DNA of 64,000 bases, taken from positions 1-64,000 of the forward strand of contig NZ_WUEI01000008.1 of the NCBI RefSeq assembly GCF_012911025.1. The letters run 5' to 3'. The notes beneath the pieces were generated by a model, which saw only the letters and a list, made by a program, of their open reading frames with translations, searched no databases and was not told the DNA's origin. Made by a program: the position numbers and the translations under genes. Source of the stretch: Azoarcus sp. TTM-91. GTDB lineage: Bacteria > Pseudomonadota > Gammaproteobacteria > Burkholderiales > Rhodocyclaceae. Positions 24,221-33,141 of the stretch are shown one piece after another (position 1 is the first letter of the stretch; each line of letters starts with the position of its first letter).

Positions 24221-25846
24221 ATGCATGAACTGAAGAAACGGCCACCGACGGCCCGCACCGCGCTCTGCCTGGCAGTGCTGGCACTCTCCGGCCACGGCCT
24301 GGCCTTGGCGCAGGCACCGTCCGGCGGGCAGGTCCCGGCGGAAACCGTCGCCGACGATCGCCGGGTGGATGTCAATGAATACCTGGTGCGCGGCAACACT
24401 GTGCTGGATGCGCGCGCCATCGAGGCAGCGGTCACGCCCTTCCTCGGCCCGGACCGCGGCATGAAGGACATCGAGGCCGCCCGCGATGCCCTGCTCGCCG
24501 CCTACCAGGCCAAGGGTTACCAGTCGGTGTACGTCGATCTGCCGGAACAGCAGGTGACCGAGGGCATCGTGCTGCTGCAGGTCACCGAGACCCGCGTCGG
24601 CCGGGTGCGCGTGGTCGGCGCGGCATACTCCTCGCCGACCAAGGTGAGGGACGAGGTGCCGGCGTTGAAGGAAGGCGAGGTGCCCGACTTCACCCAGGCC
24701 CAGGTCGAGCTCACAGCGCTCAACCGTGGCGGCAAGCGCCAGGTGATGCCGCTGGTGAAGCAGGGCGGCCTGCCCGGCACCATGGATGTGGATCTCAAGG
24801 TCGAGGACAGCAGCCCCTGGCGCGCCAGTGTCGGCCTGAACAACGACCGCAGCGCGGATACCGAGCGCCTGCGGCTGACCGCCTCGGTGGGCCACGACAA
24901 TCTGTGGCAGCTCGGCCACAACCTGTCCTTCAGCTTCTACGGCACGCCGGAAGACCTGGAGCAGACCAGGGTGTGGTCCGGCGCCTATGTGGCGCCGCTG
25001 GCCCCGGACTGGAGCCTGGAGCTGTCCGGCTACAAATCGAACAGCAACGTCGCCACCGTCGGCGGCACCAGCGTGCTGGGCAAGGGCCACTCCATCGGCC
25101 TGAAAGCCACCTACACGGTGCCGATGTCTGGCGACTGGTGGCATTCGCTGAGCGCCGGCGTGGATTTCAAGCGCAACGACGAGGAAGTCCGCCTCGGCGG
25201 CAGCGGCGACGAAGTGCCGCTGGAATACGCGCCCATCACCCTGGCTTACTCCGGCTTCCTGCAGACCGAGCGCGCCCAGTACGCGCTGGGCCTGTCGCTG
25301 GTGAACGGCACCCGCAGCTTCCTCGGCTACGGCAGCGACTGGCGGGAGTTCTACTACAAGCGCTACAAGGCCTCGCCCAGCTTCATGGTGCTGAAGGCGG
25401 ACCTGAACACCACCCACACGCTGGCGGGCAACACCCAGCTGGGCATCCGCTTCGCCGGCCAGCTCACCGATTCGCCGCTGGTTTCCGGCGAGCAGATCGC
25501 CGCCGGCGGCATGAACTCGGTACGGGGCTACCTCAACGCCGAGGCCACCGGCGACTACGGCATGGTCGGCTCGCTGGAATTGCGCAGCCCGGCGCTGAGC
25601 CTAGGCGTCGCCGCGGTGGAGGACTGGCGCATCTACGTCTTCGCCGATGGCGCCCGCCTGCGCCTGCGCGATCCCTTGCCCGAGCAGGACGACCGTTTCG
25701 ATCTTGCCTCGCTCGGCATCGGCAGCAGCCTGCGGGTGGGCCGCTACCTGTCCGGCCGGGTGGACCTGGGCTATCCGCTGAAGGACGGCCCGCGCACCGA
25801 GCGCCACGACCCGCGCCTCACCTTCAGCGTCACCGCCAGCTACTGA
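24221..25846 (+). CDS. TpsB/FhaC-type outer-membrane transporter, PdtB-like
   Basis: 541 residues. The signal peptide (TARTALCLAVLALSGHGLAL, ending ALAQ) is followed by POTRA repeats (VNEYLVRGNTVLDARAIEAA, then VTETRVGRVRVVG) and a 16-strand ShlB-type barrel. The family signature in loop 6 is present as GGMNSVRGYLN. It ends in an aromatic residue (TASY), as outer-membrane barrels do. It should translocate the giant exoprotein by recognising its TPS domain. The start at 24221 is chosen for the signal peptide; the upstream in-frame extension is composition-driven. Unusually, it lies 1.7 kb after its partner gene with a sigma gene and an opposite-strand gene between. Confidence 0.92.
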   Translation: MHELKKRPPTARTALCLAVLALSGHGLALAQAPSGGQVPAETVADDRRVDVNEYLVRGNTVLDARAIEAAVTPFLGPDRGMKDIEAARDALLAAYQAKGYQSVYVDLPEQQVTEGIVLLQVTETRVGRVRVVGAAYSSPTKVRDEVPALKEGEVPDFTQAQVELTALNRGGKRQVMPLVKQGGLPGTMDVDLKVEDSSPWRASVGLNNDRSADTERLRLTASVGHDNLWQLGHNLSFSFYGTPEDLEQTRVWSGAYVAPLAPDWSLELSGYKSNSNVATVGGTSVLGKGHSIGLKATYTVPMSGDWWHSLSAGVDFKRNDEEVRLGGSGDEVPLEYAPITLAYSGFLQTERAQYALGLSLVNGTRSFLGYGSDWREFYYKRYKASPSFMVLKADLNTTHTLAGNTQLGIRFAGQLTDSPLVSGEQIAAGGMNSVRGYLNAEATGDYGMVGSLELRSPALSLGVAAVEDWRIYVFADGARLRLRDPLPEQDDRFDLASLGIGSSLRVGRYLSGRVDLGYPLKDGPRTERHDPRLTFSVTASY

Positions 25847-25905
25847 TGAGCCGGCTACCCCAACGCATAACCATGCATATCCCAAGCGTTTCTGGAGAAT
25901 CACTC

Positions 25906-27681
25906 ATGCGCCGCATCCTCTTTCTCGCGCTCATGCTGCTCGGCGCCGCCCTGCCTGGCCTCGCCCAGGCCTGGTGGCAGCCGGAATGGGCCTACCGCAA
26001 GCCGATCACCCTGGACGCGACGCCGCAAGGCGCCGCCATCGGCAGCGATGCCGGCCGCGCGCCGGTGCTGGTCCGCCTGCACACCGGCAACTTCGGCTTC
26101 GAGGGCGTGAGCGAAACCGGCTCCGACCTGCGCTTCGTCGCCGGCGACGACAAGACCGTGCTCAACCACCAGATCGAACAGTTCGACCCGCTGCTGGGCA
26201 TCGCGCTGATCTGGGTGGACGTGCCCAGCCTCAGCAGCGGCGCCAGCCAGCAGGTCTGGATGTACTACGGCAACCCGAAGGCCCCGGCTTCCGGCAACGG
26301 CCAGCTCACCTTCGATCCGGACTACACCCTGGTCTACCACTTCGCCGAAGCCAACGTGCCGCCGCGCGACACCACCGCCTACGCCAACCACGGCCAGAGC
26401 ACGGTGGCGGCGGCCGACGGCACGGTGATCGGCCGCGGCGCCCGCCTGGGCAACGCGCCGCTGCTGCTGCCGGCCTCGCCCTCGCTGGCGCTGGCGGCCA
26501 ACGCGCCCTTCACCTTCTCTGCCTGGATCCGGCCGGAGCAGGTGGATGCCGAGCAGGCGCTGTATGTGCGCCGCGACGGTGCCGGCGAACTGTTGATCGG
26601 CCTTGCCCAGGGCATTCCCTATGTGCAGGTAAACGGCCAGCGCAGCACCCCGGCGCAACCGGTGCAGGCGGCGCAGTGGTCGCACATCGCGGTGCGCAGC
26701 GACGGCCAGAACATCACCCTCTTCGTAGCCGGCCGCCCGGCGGTCACGCTGGCCGCCGCCACCCCGGCGCTGAACGGCGCGGCTGCCGTTGGTGGCGACG
26801 TGCCGGGCGCAGCCACGCCGCTGGCCGCCTTCAACGGCGCCATCGACGAGTTGCGCTTGTCCAAGACGGCGCGTCCGGACGCCCTCATCCTGGCGGATGC
26901 GATCTCCCAGGGTGCGGACTCCCGCCTGACCGCCTTCGGCGCCGATGAGCAGCAGGCCGGCAAGAGCCACTTCGGCTTCATCCTCGCCGCCATGCCGCTG
27001 GACGCCTGGGTCGTGGTCTTCCTGCTGGGCATCATGATGGTCGTCTCGTGGGCCATCATGATCGGCAAGAGCCGCAGCTACGGCGCCATGGCCCGCGCCA
27101 ACGACAGCTTCATGGCGGCGTTCCGCCAAACCGCCGGCGCGCCGCTGGACCAGCTGGCCCGCTCCGAGCGCGTGCCGGCCGAGGTGAAGAACGATTCGCC
27201 GCTGTGGCGCCTGTATGAAGTGGCGGTGGCCGAAATGCGCTACCGCCAGGAGCGCGGCTACGACATCAACGCGGTATCCGCCGCCACCATAGGCGCGATC
27301 CGCGCGGCGATGGACGGCGTGATGGTGCGCGAGAACGAGCGCATGGCCCGCCGCATGAACTGGCTCTCCACCACCATCGAAGGCGCGCCCTACGTCGGCC
27401 TGTTCGGCACCGTGATCGGCATCATGCTGGTGTTCGTCGTCGCCGCCATGGCCGGCGCGGTGGACATCAACTCGGTCGCTCCCGGCATGGCCGCCGCGCT
27501 GTTGTGTACCGCGGCCGGCCTGGGCGTCGCCATTCCCGCGCTGTTCGGCTACAACTGGCTGGCCGCCCGCTCGGAAGCGATCGGCGCCGACATGGCGGTG
27601 TTCGTGGATGAGTTCTCCACCCGCCTCGCCGAAGAGCAGGGCGAGGGCCGCCAGCACCGCCCGGCGCTGCAACGGGCTTGA
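25906..27681 (+). CDS. exbB: ExbB-type proton-channel protein with DUF2341/LamG periplasmic head
   Basis: 591 residues, far longer than ordinary ExbB (~230-250). It has a signal peptide (MRRILFLALMLLGAALPGLA), then a DUF2341 domain (~25-125: WWQPEWAYRKPITLDAT to QQVWMYYGNPKAP), then a LamG/concanavalin-like domain (~135-345: FTFSAWIRPEQVDAEQALYV, FNGAIDELRLSKTARPD). Next comes a membrane helix at ~357-385 and a MotA/TolQ/ExbB domain with helices at ~494-518 (GLFGTVIGIMLVFVVAAM) and ~523-552 (GMAAALLCTAAGLGVAIPAL). It should form a proton-driven motor with the ExbD and TonB-like proteins encoded next. The head may bind glycans or the exoprotein in the periplasm; that is inference. Confidence 0.88.
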   Translation: MRRILFLALMLLGAALPGLAQAWWQPEWAYRKPITLDATPQGAAIGSDAGRAPVLVRLHTGNFGFEGVSETGSDLRFVAGDDKTVLNHQIEQFDPLLGIALIWVDVPSLSSGASQQVWMYYGNPKAPASGNGQLTFDPDYTLVYHFAEANVPPRDTTAYANHGQSTVAAADGTVIGRGARLGNAPLLLPASPSLALAANAPFTFSAWIRPEQVDAEQALYVRRDGAGELLIGLAQGIPYVQVNGQRSTPAQPVQAAQWSHIAVRSDGQNITLFVAGRPAVTLAAATPALNGAAAVGGDVPGAATPLAAFNGAIDELRLSKTARPDALILADAISQGADSRLTAFGADEQQAGKSHFGFILAAMPLDAWVVVFLLGIMMVVSWAIMIGKSRSYGAMARANDSFMAAFRQTAGAPLDQLARSERVPAEVKNDSPLWRLYEVAVAEMRYRQERGYDINAVSAATIGAIRAAMDGVMVRENERMARRMNWLSTTIEGAPYVGLFGTVIGIMLVFVVAAMAGAVDINSVAPGMAAALLCTAAGLGVAIPALFGYNWLAARSEAIGADMAVFVDEFSTRLAEEQGEGRQHRPALQRA

Positions 27682-27695
27682 CGGGGCGAACGACC

Positions 27696-28106
27696 ATGGC
27701 CATTGCAGCCAAGTTCGGGCCCAAGAAACGGGCCGGCGGCATCAACATCACCCCCTTCGTCGATGTGTTGCTGGTGGTGCTGGTGATCTTCATCCTCACC
27801 AGCAACGCCAGCGTGCCCGGCATCCGGGTGGATCTGCCGAAGGCAAGCTCCGCCGTTCCACTGGAAAAGCCCAAGACCAAGGCGATCACCATAGACAACG
27901 CCGGCCAGGTGTTCCTGGACGCCTACCCGGTGACGCTGCCGGAGCTGGAGTCCCGCCTGCGCACCGAGAAGGCGCTGACGCCGGACTTTCCGGTCATCGT
28001 CCGCGGCGACGCCTCGGTGCAGTACGCCAAGGTGGTCGAGGTGCTGGACCTGCTGCGCCGCATCGAGTTGAACCAGATCGGCCTGGTGACGGGCAAGCCG
28101 GCTTGA
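27696..28106 (+). CDS. exbD: ExbD/TolR-family motor protein
   Basis: 136 residues. A short cytoplasmic N-terminus (GGINITPFVDVLLVVLVIFI) leads into one membrane helix carrying the proton-relay aspartate at position 25 (FVDVLL). A periplasmic ExbD domain follows, with AITIDNAGQVFLDAYPVTLP and YAKVVEVLDLLRRIELNQIG. The ATG at 27696 is preferred over a TTG at 27678 that overlaps the exbB stop. It is cotranscribed between exbB and the tonB-like gene, so the three form one dedicated motor. Confidence 0.93.
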   Translation: MAIAAKFGPKKRAGGINITPFVDVLLVVLVIFILTSNASVPGIRVDLPKASSAVPLEKPKTKAITIDNAGQVFLDAYPVTLPELESRLRTEKALTPDFPVIVRGDASVQYAKVVEVLDLLRRIELNQIGLVTGKPA

Positions 28107-28116
28107 GGAGGACCAG

Positions 28117-28827
28117 GTGAAACCTCCTTATTCCACGACGCCGCAGACGGTCTCCGCTGGCCGCCGGCTGTGGCGCCGCTGGGGCGGGCTGGTCACCGGC
28201 GTGGCGATCGCCGCCGCGCTGGCCGCCTTGCTCTGGTACCTGCTGGCCGACACCGCCAGCACCAAGCGCGAGGTGGCAGCCACGCCCATGCTGATGCTGC
28301 CGCCTCCACCCCCGCCGCCGGAGCCGGAAAAGCAGCCGGAACCGGAAAAGGTCGAGCCGCAGGTGGTCGAACCGCTGCCCACGCCCATCGAGCCGATGGA
28401 TCAGCCGCCCGACGATGCGCCGCCCAGCCCGTCGGAGGACGTCGGCGACCCGGTGACCATAGACGGCGAAGCGCAGGCCGGCGGCGACGCCTTCGGCATC
28501 GGCGCCGGACGTGGCGGCGGCTCGGTCGGCGCCGGTCGTGGTGGCCCGGGCAATTCGGCCTACGCCGGCTACGTTTCCAGCGTGCTGCAGCGGACCCTGG
28601 CGCGCGACCCGCGCACCCGCCAGCTGGTGTTCGACGACATCCGCCTCGACCTCTGGCTGACCCGCGAAGGCCGTGCGGTGCGCGTCGAACTCGTGGATGG
28701 CACCGGCGACGCCGCGATAGACCGCGCCGTCATCGAGCTGGTCCGGCAGATGGAGCAGCTGGACGAACGTCCGCCGGCCTCCATGCGCTATCCGATGCGG
28801 GTCTCCATGAAGGGGCGCCGTCCATGA
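28117..28827 (+). CDS. TonB-like energy-transducing protein
   Basis: 236 residues, GTG start with GAGGAGGA ribosome site. One N-terminal membrane helix (LVTGVAIAAALAALLWYLLA) is followed by a Pro/Glu-rich spacer (PPPPPPPEPEKQPEPEKVEP), a Gly-rich stretch (GIGAGRGGGSVGAGRGG) and a C-terminal TonB/TolA-type domain at ~150-232 (FDDIRLDLWLTREGRAVRVE). This is the third part of the exbB-exbD-tonB set. No full TonB-dependent receptor lies in the operon, so its partner may be the porin-like protein, the TpsB or the VreA-like sensor. The stop overlaps the next start (ATGA). Confidence 0.85.
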   Translation: MKPPYSTTPQTVSAGRRLWRRWGGLVTGVAIAAALAALLWYLLADTASTKREVAATPMLMLPPPPPPPEPEKQPEPEKVEPQVVEPLPTPIEPMDQPPDDAPPSPSEDVGDPVTIDGEAQAGGDAFGIGAGRGGGSVGAGRGGPGNSAYAGYVSSVLQRTLARDPRTRQLVFDDIRLDLWLTREGRAVRVELVDGTGDAAIDRAVIELVRQMEQLDERPPASMRYPMRVSMKGRRP

Positions 28828-30686
28828 GCACCGGCCGGCCCACTACCCAACCCGCAGTTTCCCCCTCCAACTCTGTGAACCCATCCATGAGTCCAGTGAC
28901 CCTTTCCGATCGTCGCGCCCCCACGGGCCGCGGCATCAACCGGCCGGCGCAGGCCTCCGGTATCAAACTCGCCACCGCCACCCTGGCCTCCCTGATCGCG
29001 CTGCTGGGCAGCACGGCGGTGCAAGCCCAGGCGCCGGCGCCCACCGAAAGCGCGATGGTGAAGCTGATCCGCGGCCTGATCGATAGCGGCGCGCTCGCCC
29101 GCGACGTCGGCGAAGCGCTGCTCGCCCAGGCCCAGACCGAGGCCATGGCGGCCCAGCAGGCGCAGCGCCAGGCCAGCACCGCCGCCGCCCAGCCGCAGCC
29201 GGGTACCCGCGCCCAGGCCGGCGACGTACGCGTGCCCTATGTGCCGCAGACGGTGCGCGACCAGATCCGCGACGAGATCAAGGGCGAAGTCATGGCTCAG
29301 GCCAAGGCCGAAGGCTGGGCCGCGCCCAACGAGACGCCGGAATGGACCAAGCGTATCCGCGTCGAAGGCGATCTGCGGGTGCGCAACGAATCCCGCCTGT
29401 TCTCCGGCGGCAACAGCAACATCCAGAGCGACTGGGCGAAGCTGAACGACGACGGCCCCTACGACGTCAATCCCAACACCTCGCTGTCCCTGCCGCCGCT
29501 GATGAACACCCGCAAGGACCGCGAGAGCCTGTTCCGCATCCGTGCCCGTCTCGGCATCTTCGCCGACCTCTCCGAGCGCACCCAGGCCGGCGTGCGCATC
29601 GCCACCGGCAGCGACGACAGCCCGGTCTCCACCACCCAGACCCTGGGCGGCGGTCTGGGCAAAAAGGAAATCTGGCTGGATCAGGCCTGGCTGTCGCACC
29701 GTCCGGTGGACTGGCTGACCATCGTCGGCGGCCGCTTCGGCAACCCCTTCTTCTCCACCGACACCCTGTTCTCCGGCGACCTGAACTTCGACGGCATCGC
29801 CGCCAAGTTCGACAAGACCCTGGCCGCCAACAAGGATGTGGAACTGTTCGGCACCGTGGGCGTGATCCCGCTGGAGTACTCCTCCGACAGCTTCCCCGGC
29901 ACCAGCCAGGACAAGATGAAGAGCGAGAACAAGTGGCTCTTCGGCGCGCAGATGGGCGCGGCCTGGAAGGTGAATGCCGACAACCAGCTGCGCGGCGCGC
30001 TCGCCTACTACAACTTCAGCAACATCACCGGCAAGATCTCCGACCCCTGCGCGCTGTACGCCGGCGCCGACCACTGCAGCACCGACTGGTCGCGCCCCGC
30101 CTTCATGCAGAAGGGCAACACCCTGATGCTGCTGCGCGACATCGCGCTGGACCCGACCGATCCCGCCAACACGCCGATGCCGCAATACGTCGGCCTGGCC
30201 TCCAAGTTCCGCCTGCTGGACCTCAACTTCCGCTGGGATACCAAGGCCGTCGGCAACATCCCCCTGCGGGTGGATGCCAACTACATCCGCAACCTCGCCT
30301 ACGACGAGGACGGCATGTGGCGCCGCGCCCGTGGCGGCATCGTGAACAACTTCGGCAACACCGGCGGCACCGGCCAGGCCGACTTCGAGAGTGGCGCCAA
30401 CGCCTACATGCTGCAGGTGACCTACGGCAAGCCCAGCCCGTCCGCCCGCGGCGACTGGAACATGCTGGCCGGCTACAAGTACATCGAGCCGGATGCGCTG
30501 CCGGATGGCTACAACGACTCCACCTTCCACCTGGGCGGCACCAATGCGCGCGGCTACTTCCTGGGCGGCTCCTACGCGATCGACAAGAACACCTGGTTCA
30601 CCGGCCGCTGGATCTCGAGCAAGGAAATCTACGGCCCGCCGCTGTCCATCGATCTGCTGCAGCTGGAATTCAACGCCCGCTTGTAA
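28824..30686 (+). CDS. Putative outer-membrane porin
   Basis: 620 residues from the coupled ATG, or 599 from an internal Met22. It has a signal sequence (IKLATATLASLIALLGSTAV, then QAQ), a helical Gln/Ala-rich N-terminal stretch (~75-130), and a beta-barrel beginning RIRVEGDLRVRNESRLFSGG and ending LLQLEFNARL. This matches the putative-porin family found with TonB/ExbB clusters. A Cys pair occurs in one loop (DPCALYAGADHCSTD). It may be the outer-membrane component energised by the adjacent motor or a solute channel. Substrate cannot be inferred. It is followed 10 bases later by a coiled-coil protein. Confidence 0.78.
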   Translation: MSTGRPTTQPAVSPSNSVNPSMSPVTLSDRRAPTGRGINRPAQASGIKLATATLASLIALLGSTAVQAQAPAPTESAMVKLIRGLIDSGALARDVGEALLAQAQTEAMAAQQAQRQASTAAAQPQPGTRAQAGDVRVPYVPQTVRDQIRDEIKGEVMAQAKAEGWAAPNETPEWTKRIRVEGDLRVRNESRLFSGGNSNIQSDWAKLNDDGPYDVNPNTSLSLPPLMNTRKDRESLFRIRARLGIFADLSERTQAGVRIATGSDDSPVSTTQTLGGGLGKKEIWLDQAWLSHRPVDWLTIVGGRFGNPFFSTDTLFSGDLNFDGIAAKFDKTLAANKDVELFGTVGVIPLEYSSDSFPGTSQDKMKSENKWLFGAQMGAAWKVNADNQLRGALAYYNFSNITGKISDPCALYAGADHCSTDWSRPAFMQKGNTLMLLRDIALDPTDPANTPMPQYVGLASKFRLLDLNFRWDTKAVGNIPLRVDANYIRNLAYDEDGMWRRARGGIVNNFGNTGGTGQADFESGANAYMLQVTYGKPSPSARGDWNMLAGYKYIEPDALPDGYNDSTFHLGGTNARGYFLGGSYAIDKNTWFTGRWISSKEIYGPPLSIDLLQLEFNARL

Positions 30687-30696
30687 GGATGCCCAC

Positions 30697-31377
30697 GTGA
30701 ACCACTCCCTTGATGGCGGCCGCAAGCCGGTCGCCCCGCGCTGGAGCCTGCTGGCCGCGCTGCTGCTGTGCGCAGGCGCCCACGCCCAGCAGGGCGGCAG
30801 CATGGAAGAACGCCTGCGCACCCAATTGCGGGTGACCACCACCCAGCTGCAGCAGGCGCAGAACGAGCTGGCCGCGCTGAAGGCGGCCGGCCCGACAACA
30901 CCAGCCAGCGGCGAAATCGATGCGATGAAAGCCGAACTGAGCAAGCTCAAGGCCGAACTGGCCGGCGAGCGCGCAGCGCGGCAGAAGACTCGCGAGGAGT
31001 CGCTGCGCGTGCGCGACCAGGCCGAAGGCGTGCTGGAGAAGAGCAGCGCCCAGGTGGCGCAATACCGCAACGCCTACGACGAACTGCTCAAGCTCGCCCG
31101 CAACTCGGAGGCCGAACGCCAGCGCCTGATTGCGGCGGACAAGCTGCGTGGCGAAGCGCTTGCCCAGTGCGAGGCGAAGAACCTGCAGTTGTACGAAACC
31201 GGCAAGGAAATCCTGCGCGCCTATGAAACCATGGACGTGGCGACGGTGATGTCTGCCCGCCAGCCATTCGCTGGCGCCGCCCGCGTCAAGCTGGAAGAAG
31301 CAGCCCAGCAGTACGGCGACACGCTCTACAGCAACCGCTTCGATTCCAGCAGCGTGAAGTTGGAGGAGGCGAAATGA
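30697..31377 (+). CDS. Periplasmic coiled-coil protein of unknown function
   Basis: 226 residues, GTG start with AAGGA 7 bases upstream. It has a signal peptide (WSLLAALLLCAGAHAQ) and then a long predicted coiled coil at ~35-150 with heptad-like KAELSKLKAELAGERAARQK and EESLRVRDQAEGVLEKSSAQ. The C-terminal region includes ILRAYETMDVATVMSARQPF. No named family is recognised. It overlaps the PpiC gene by 4 bases (ATGA), so the two are translationally coupled. A periplasmic scaffold or holdase for the barrel or exoprotein is a reasonable guess only. Confidence 0.7.
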   Translation: MNHSLDGGRKPVAPRWSLLAALLLCAGAHAQQGGSMEERLRTQLRVTTTQLQQAQNELAALKAAGPTTPASGEIDAMKAELSKLKAELAGERAARQKTREESLRVRDQAEGVLEKSSAQVAQYRNAYDELLKLARNSEAERQRLIAADKLRGEALAQCEAKNLQLYETGKEILRAYETMDVATVMSARQPFAGAARVKLEEAAQQYGDTLYSNRFDSSSVKLEEAK

Positions 31378-32309
31378 GCGCGCGCCTTTCGAATGGTCAT
31401 CATTCCCTGCGTCGCCTGCGCGCCTTCGCCGCCATGCTGTTGGCGCTAGCCGCCGGCGGTGTGTGGGCGGCCGACAACGGCGGCCAGACGGTGGCCAGCG
31501 CTGGCGACCTGAGCATCAAGCAGCAGGAGCTGGAAACCACGCTGCGCAAGCTCGACGCCAACGAACGGCAGGCCCTGCGTAGCGATCCGGCGGGCGTCGA
31601 ACGCTGGCTGCGCCAGCGCCTGGCCGGCGAAGCCCTGCTGCAGGAAGCCCGCCGCAAGGACTGGGCCGCGCGGCCGGAGGTAAAGGCCCAGCTGGACGCG
31701 GCGGTGCGCGAGGTGTCGGAGCGCATCATCGCCAACAGCTACCTGGAATCCGTCGCCAAGGTGCCGGAGAGCTATCCCTCGGATGCCGAGTTGCGCGCGG
31801 CCTACGAGCAGGAGAAGGCCAATCTGCAGGTACCGGCTTTCTACCAGCTGGCGCAGATCTTCCTTGCCGCGCCGGCGGGCGATGCGGCGGCGGTGACGCG
31901 CACCCGCGCCAGTGCCGAAGCGCTCGCCAGGCAGGCCGCAGCCGGGGATTTCGCCGCGTTGGCGCGCCAGCACTCGCAGGACGAAAGCTCCGCCGCCCGT
32001 GGGGGTGAAGTCGGCAGCCTGCCGCTGGCGCAGATGCTGCCGGAGATGCGCCCGGTGGTCGCCGGCATGAAGGCGGGCGAGGTGCGCGGCCCGGTGCAGT
32101 CGGCCGCCGGCTTCCACCTCGTCAAGCTGCTGGCCAGCACGCCGGCACGCGTCGCCACGCTGGAGGAAGTTGCGCCCCGCCTGCGCGCGGCACTGCGCCA
32201 GCAGCGTCTGCAGCAGCAGATCGCCAGCCACATGGACGGCCTGGTGCCGGCCACCACCGTGAAGATCGATAGCGCCGCCGTTACCGCGGCGCTGAACAAG
32301 GCCGACTGA
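31374..32309 (+). CDS. PpiC/parvulin-type periplasmic peptidyl-prolyl isomerase
   Basis: 311 residues with a signal peptide (AFAAMLLALAAGGVWA). A SurA-like N-terminal helical region (~40-145) is followed by a parvulin domain at ~152-252 (FYQLAQIFLAAPAGDAAAVT, GEVGSLPLAQMLPEMRPVVA, AAGFHLVKLLAS) and a C-terminal helix. It should assist folding or keep exported substrates unfolded in the periplasm, such as the giant exoprotein, TpsB or porin. A PpiC-type isomerase also lies near the end of the P. aeruginosa pdt locus. It is coupled to the coiled-coil gene upstream. Confidence 0.88.
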   Translation: MSARLSNGHHSLRRLRAFAAMLLALAAGGVWAADNGGQTVASAGDLSIKQQELETTLRKLDANERQALRSDPAGVERWLRQRLAGEALLQEARRKDWAARPEVKAQLDAAVREVSERIIANSYLESVAKVPESYPSDAELRAAYEQEKANLQVPAFYQLAQIFLAAPAGDAAAVTRTRASAEALARQAAAGDFAALARQHSQDESSAARGGEVGSLPLAQMLPEMRPVVAGMKAGEVRGPVQSAAGFHLVKLLASTPARVATLEEVAPRLRAALRQQRLQQQIASHMDGLVPATTVKIDSAAVTAALNKAD

Positions 32310-32344
32310 GTCGGCACGAACACCTTTTACATCCAGGAGTAGCA

Positions 32345-32872
32345 ATGAGCGGCAATCAGGAAAACGCTAAGAGCAACGAGATCACGGCGCCGGTGCTGGC
32401 GGCGGTTGGCCCGGAGCAGCTGGGCGAGGCCATCAAGCTCGCCGGCTGCGCCGTCACCCCGGTGGAGCAGAACGGCGTCATCCGCCTGCACAGCGCCAGC
32501 CACGGCGTGGGCTTCCAGGTGCTGTGGGGCAACCAGCTCGCCGCCGGCCAGTACGCCGACTTCACCTTCAGCTGCCCGCTGCGCATCCAGGGCGGCAGCC
32601 TGCCGGACGGCCTGCTGCAGGAGTGGCACCGCAGCCGCCGCTTCGCCCGCGTCTCCCAGCATGGCGAGTTCATCGCGCTGGAGATGGACGTGCTCGTCGC
32701 CGGCGGCGTCACCAGCGGCCACCTGACGGTCCAGGCCCAGCTGTGGACGCAGATGATGGGCCAGTTCTTCGTCTATCTGCGCAACTACAAGGCGGATGCG
32801 GAAGCGGCATCCACCGGAGGTGGCGAGGGCGCAGCCCCCGCCGTTGAGGAAGAGGCGGCGAACGCCGCCTGA
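32345..32872 (+). CDS. YbjN-fold protein
   Basis: 175 residues with no signal peptide. The core at ~30-150 resembles YbjN/DUF1790: a beta strand (VGFQVLWGNQ), FTFSCPLRIQ, a helix LLQEWHRSRRFARVSQHGEF and a strand pair ALEMDVLVAGGVTSGHLTVQ, followed by an amphipathic helix. An acidic Ala/Glu tail ends it. YbjN-type proteins share the fold of type III secretion chaperones, so a cytoplasmic chaperone or regulator role for this secretion locus is possible but unproved. Last gene of the porin-coiled-coil-ppiC run; a terminator lies 270 bases downstream. Confidence 0.65.
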   Translation: MSGNQENAKSNEITAPVLAAVGPEQLGEAIKLAGCAVTPVEQNGVIRLHSASHGVGFQVLWGNQLAAGQYADFTFSCPLRIQGGSLPDGLLQEWHRSRRFARVSQHGEFIALEMDVLVAGGVTSGHLTVQAQLWTQMMGQFFVYLRNYKADAEAASTGGGEGAAPAVEEEAANAA

Positions 32873-33141
32873 AGCGAAGGCTCGCGCAAAGCCTGCCCTG
32901 TAGTGGCATCTCCTGTCTGACGCGGCAAGGGCTGCGCCGGGCGGCGAGGTTGAGGGGCCTCCCGCCCACTGGTGGTTACCGTGGTGACCGCCTTACAGGC
33001 GACGCCTTGAGGGATGCATGACGAGGCGGGCTCGATGCGGCCGGAGAAGGAGGGAAGCCTATCGAGTCAGAAGCAGATTGAAGGGGGGCGCCCTGTTGCC
33101 GCAGCGTCCGGAGAGGTCCGGCCACGGGCGACGGGGTGCGG
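32873..33141 (+). other. Structured non-coding stretch before a strong terminator
   Basis: 269 bases with no credible gene between the YbjN stop and the 33142 terminator. A CCGGA-GAGG-TCCGG hairpin lies near 33107-33120, and CTCGAT/ATCGAG arms flank 33031-33065. It could be a long 3' UTR or an independently transcribed small RNA. No known RNA family was recognised, and the bases from 33180 to 33399 are likewise empty apart from the promoter of the next gene. Confidence 0.3.
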
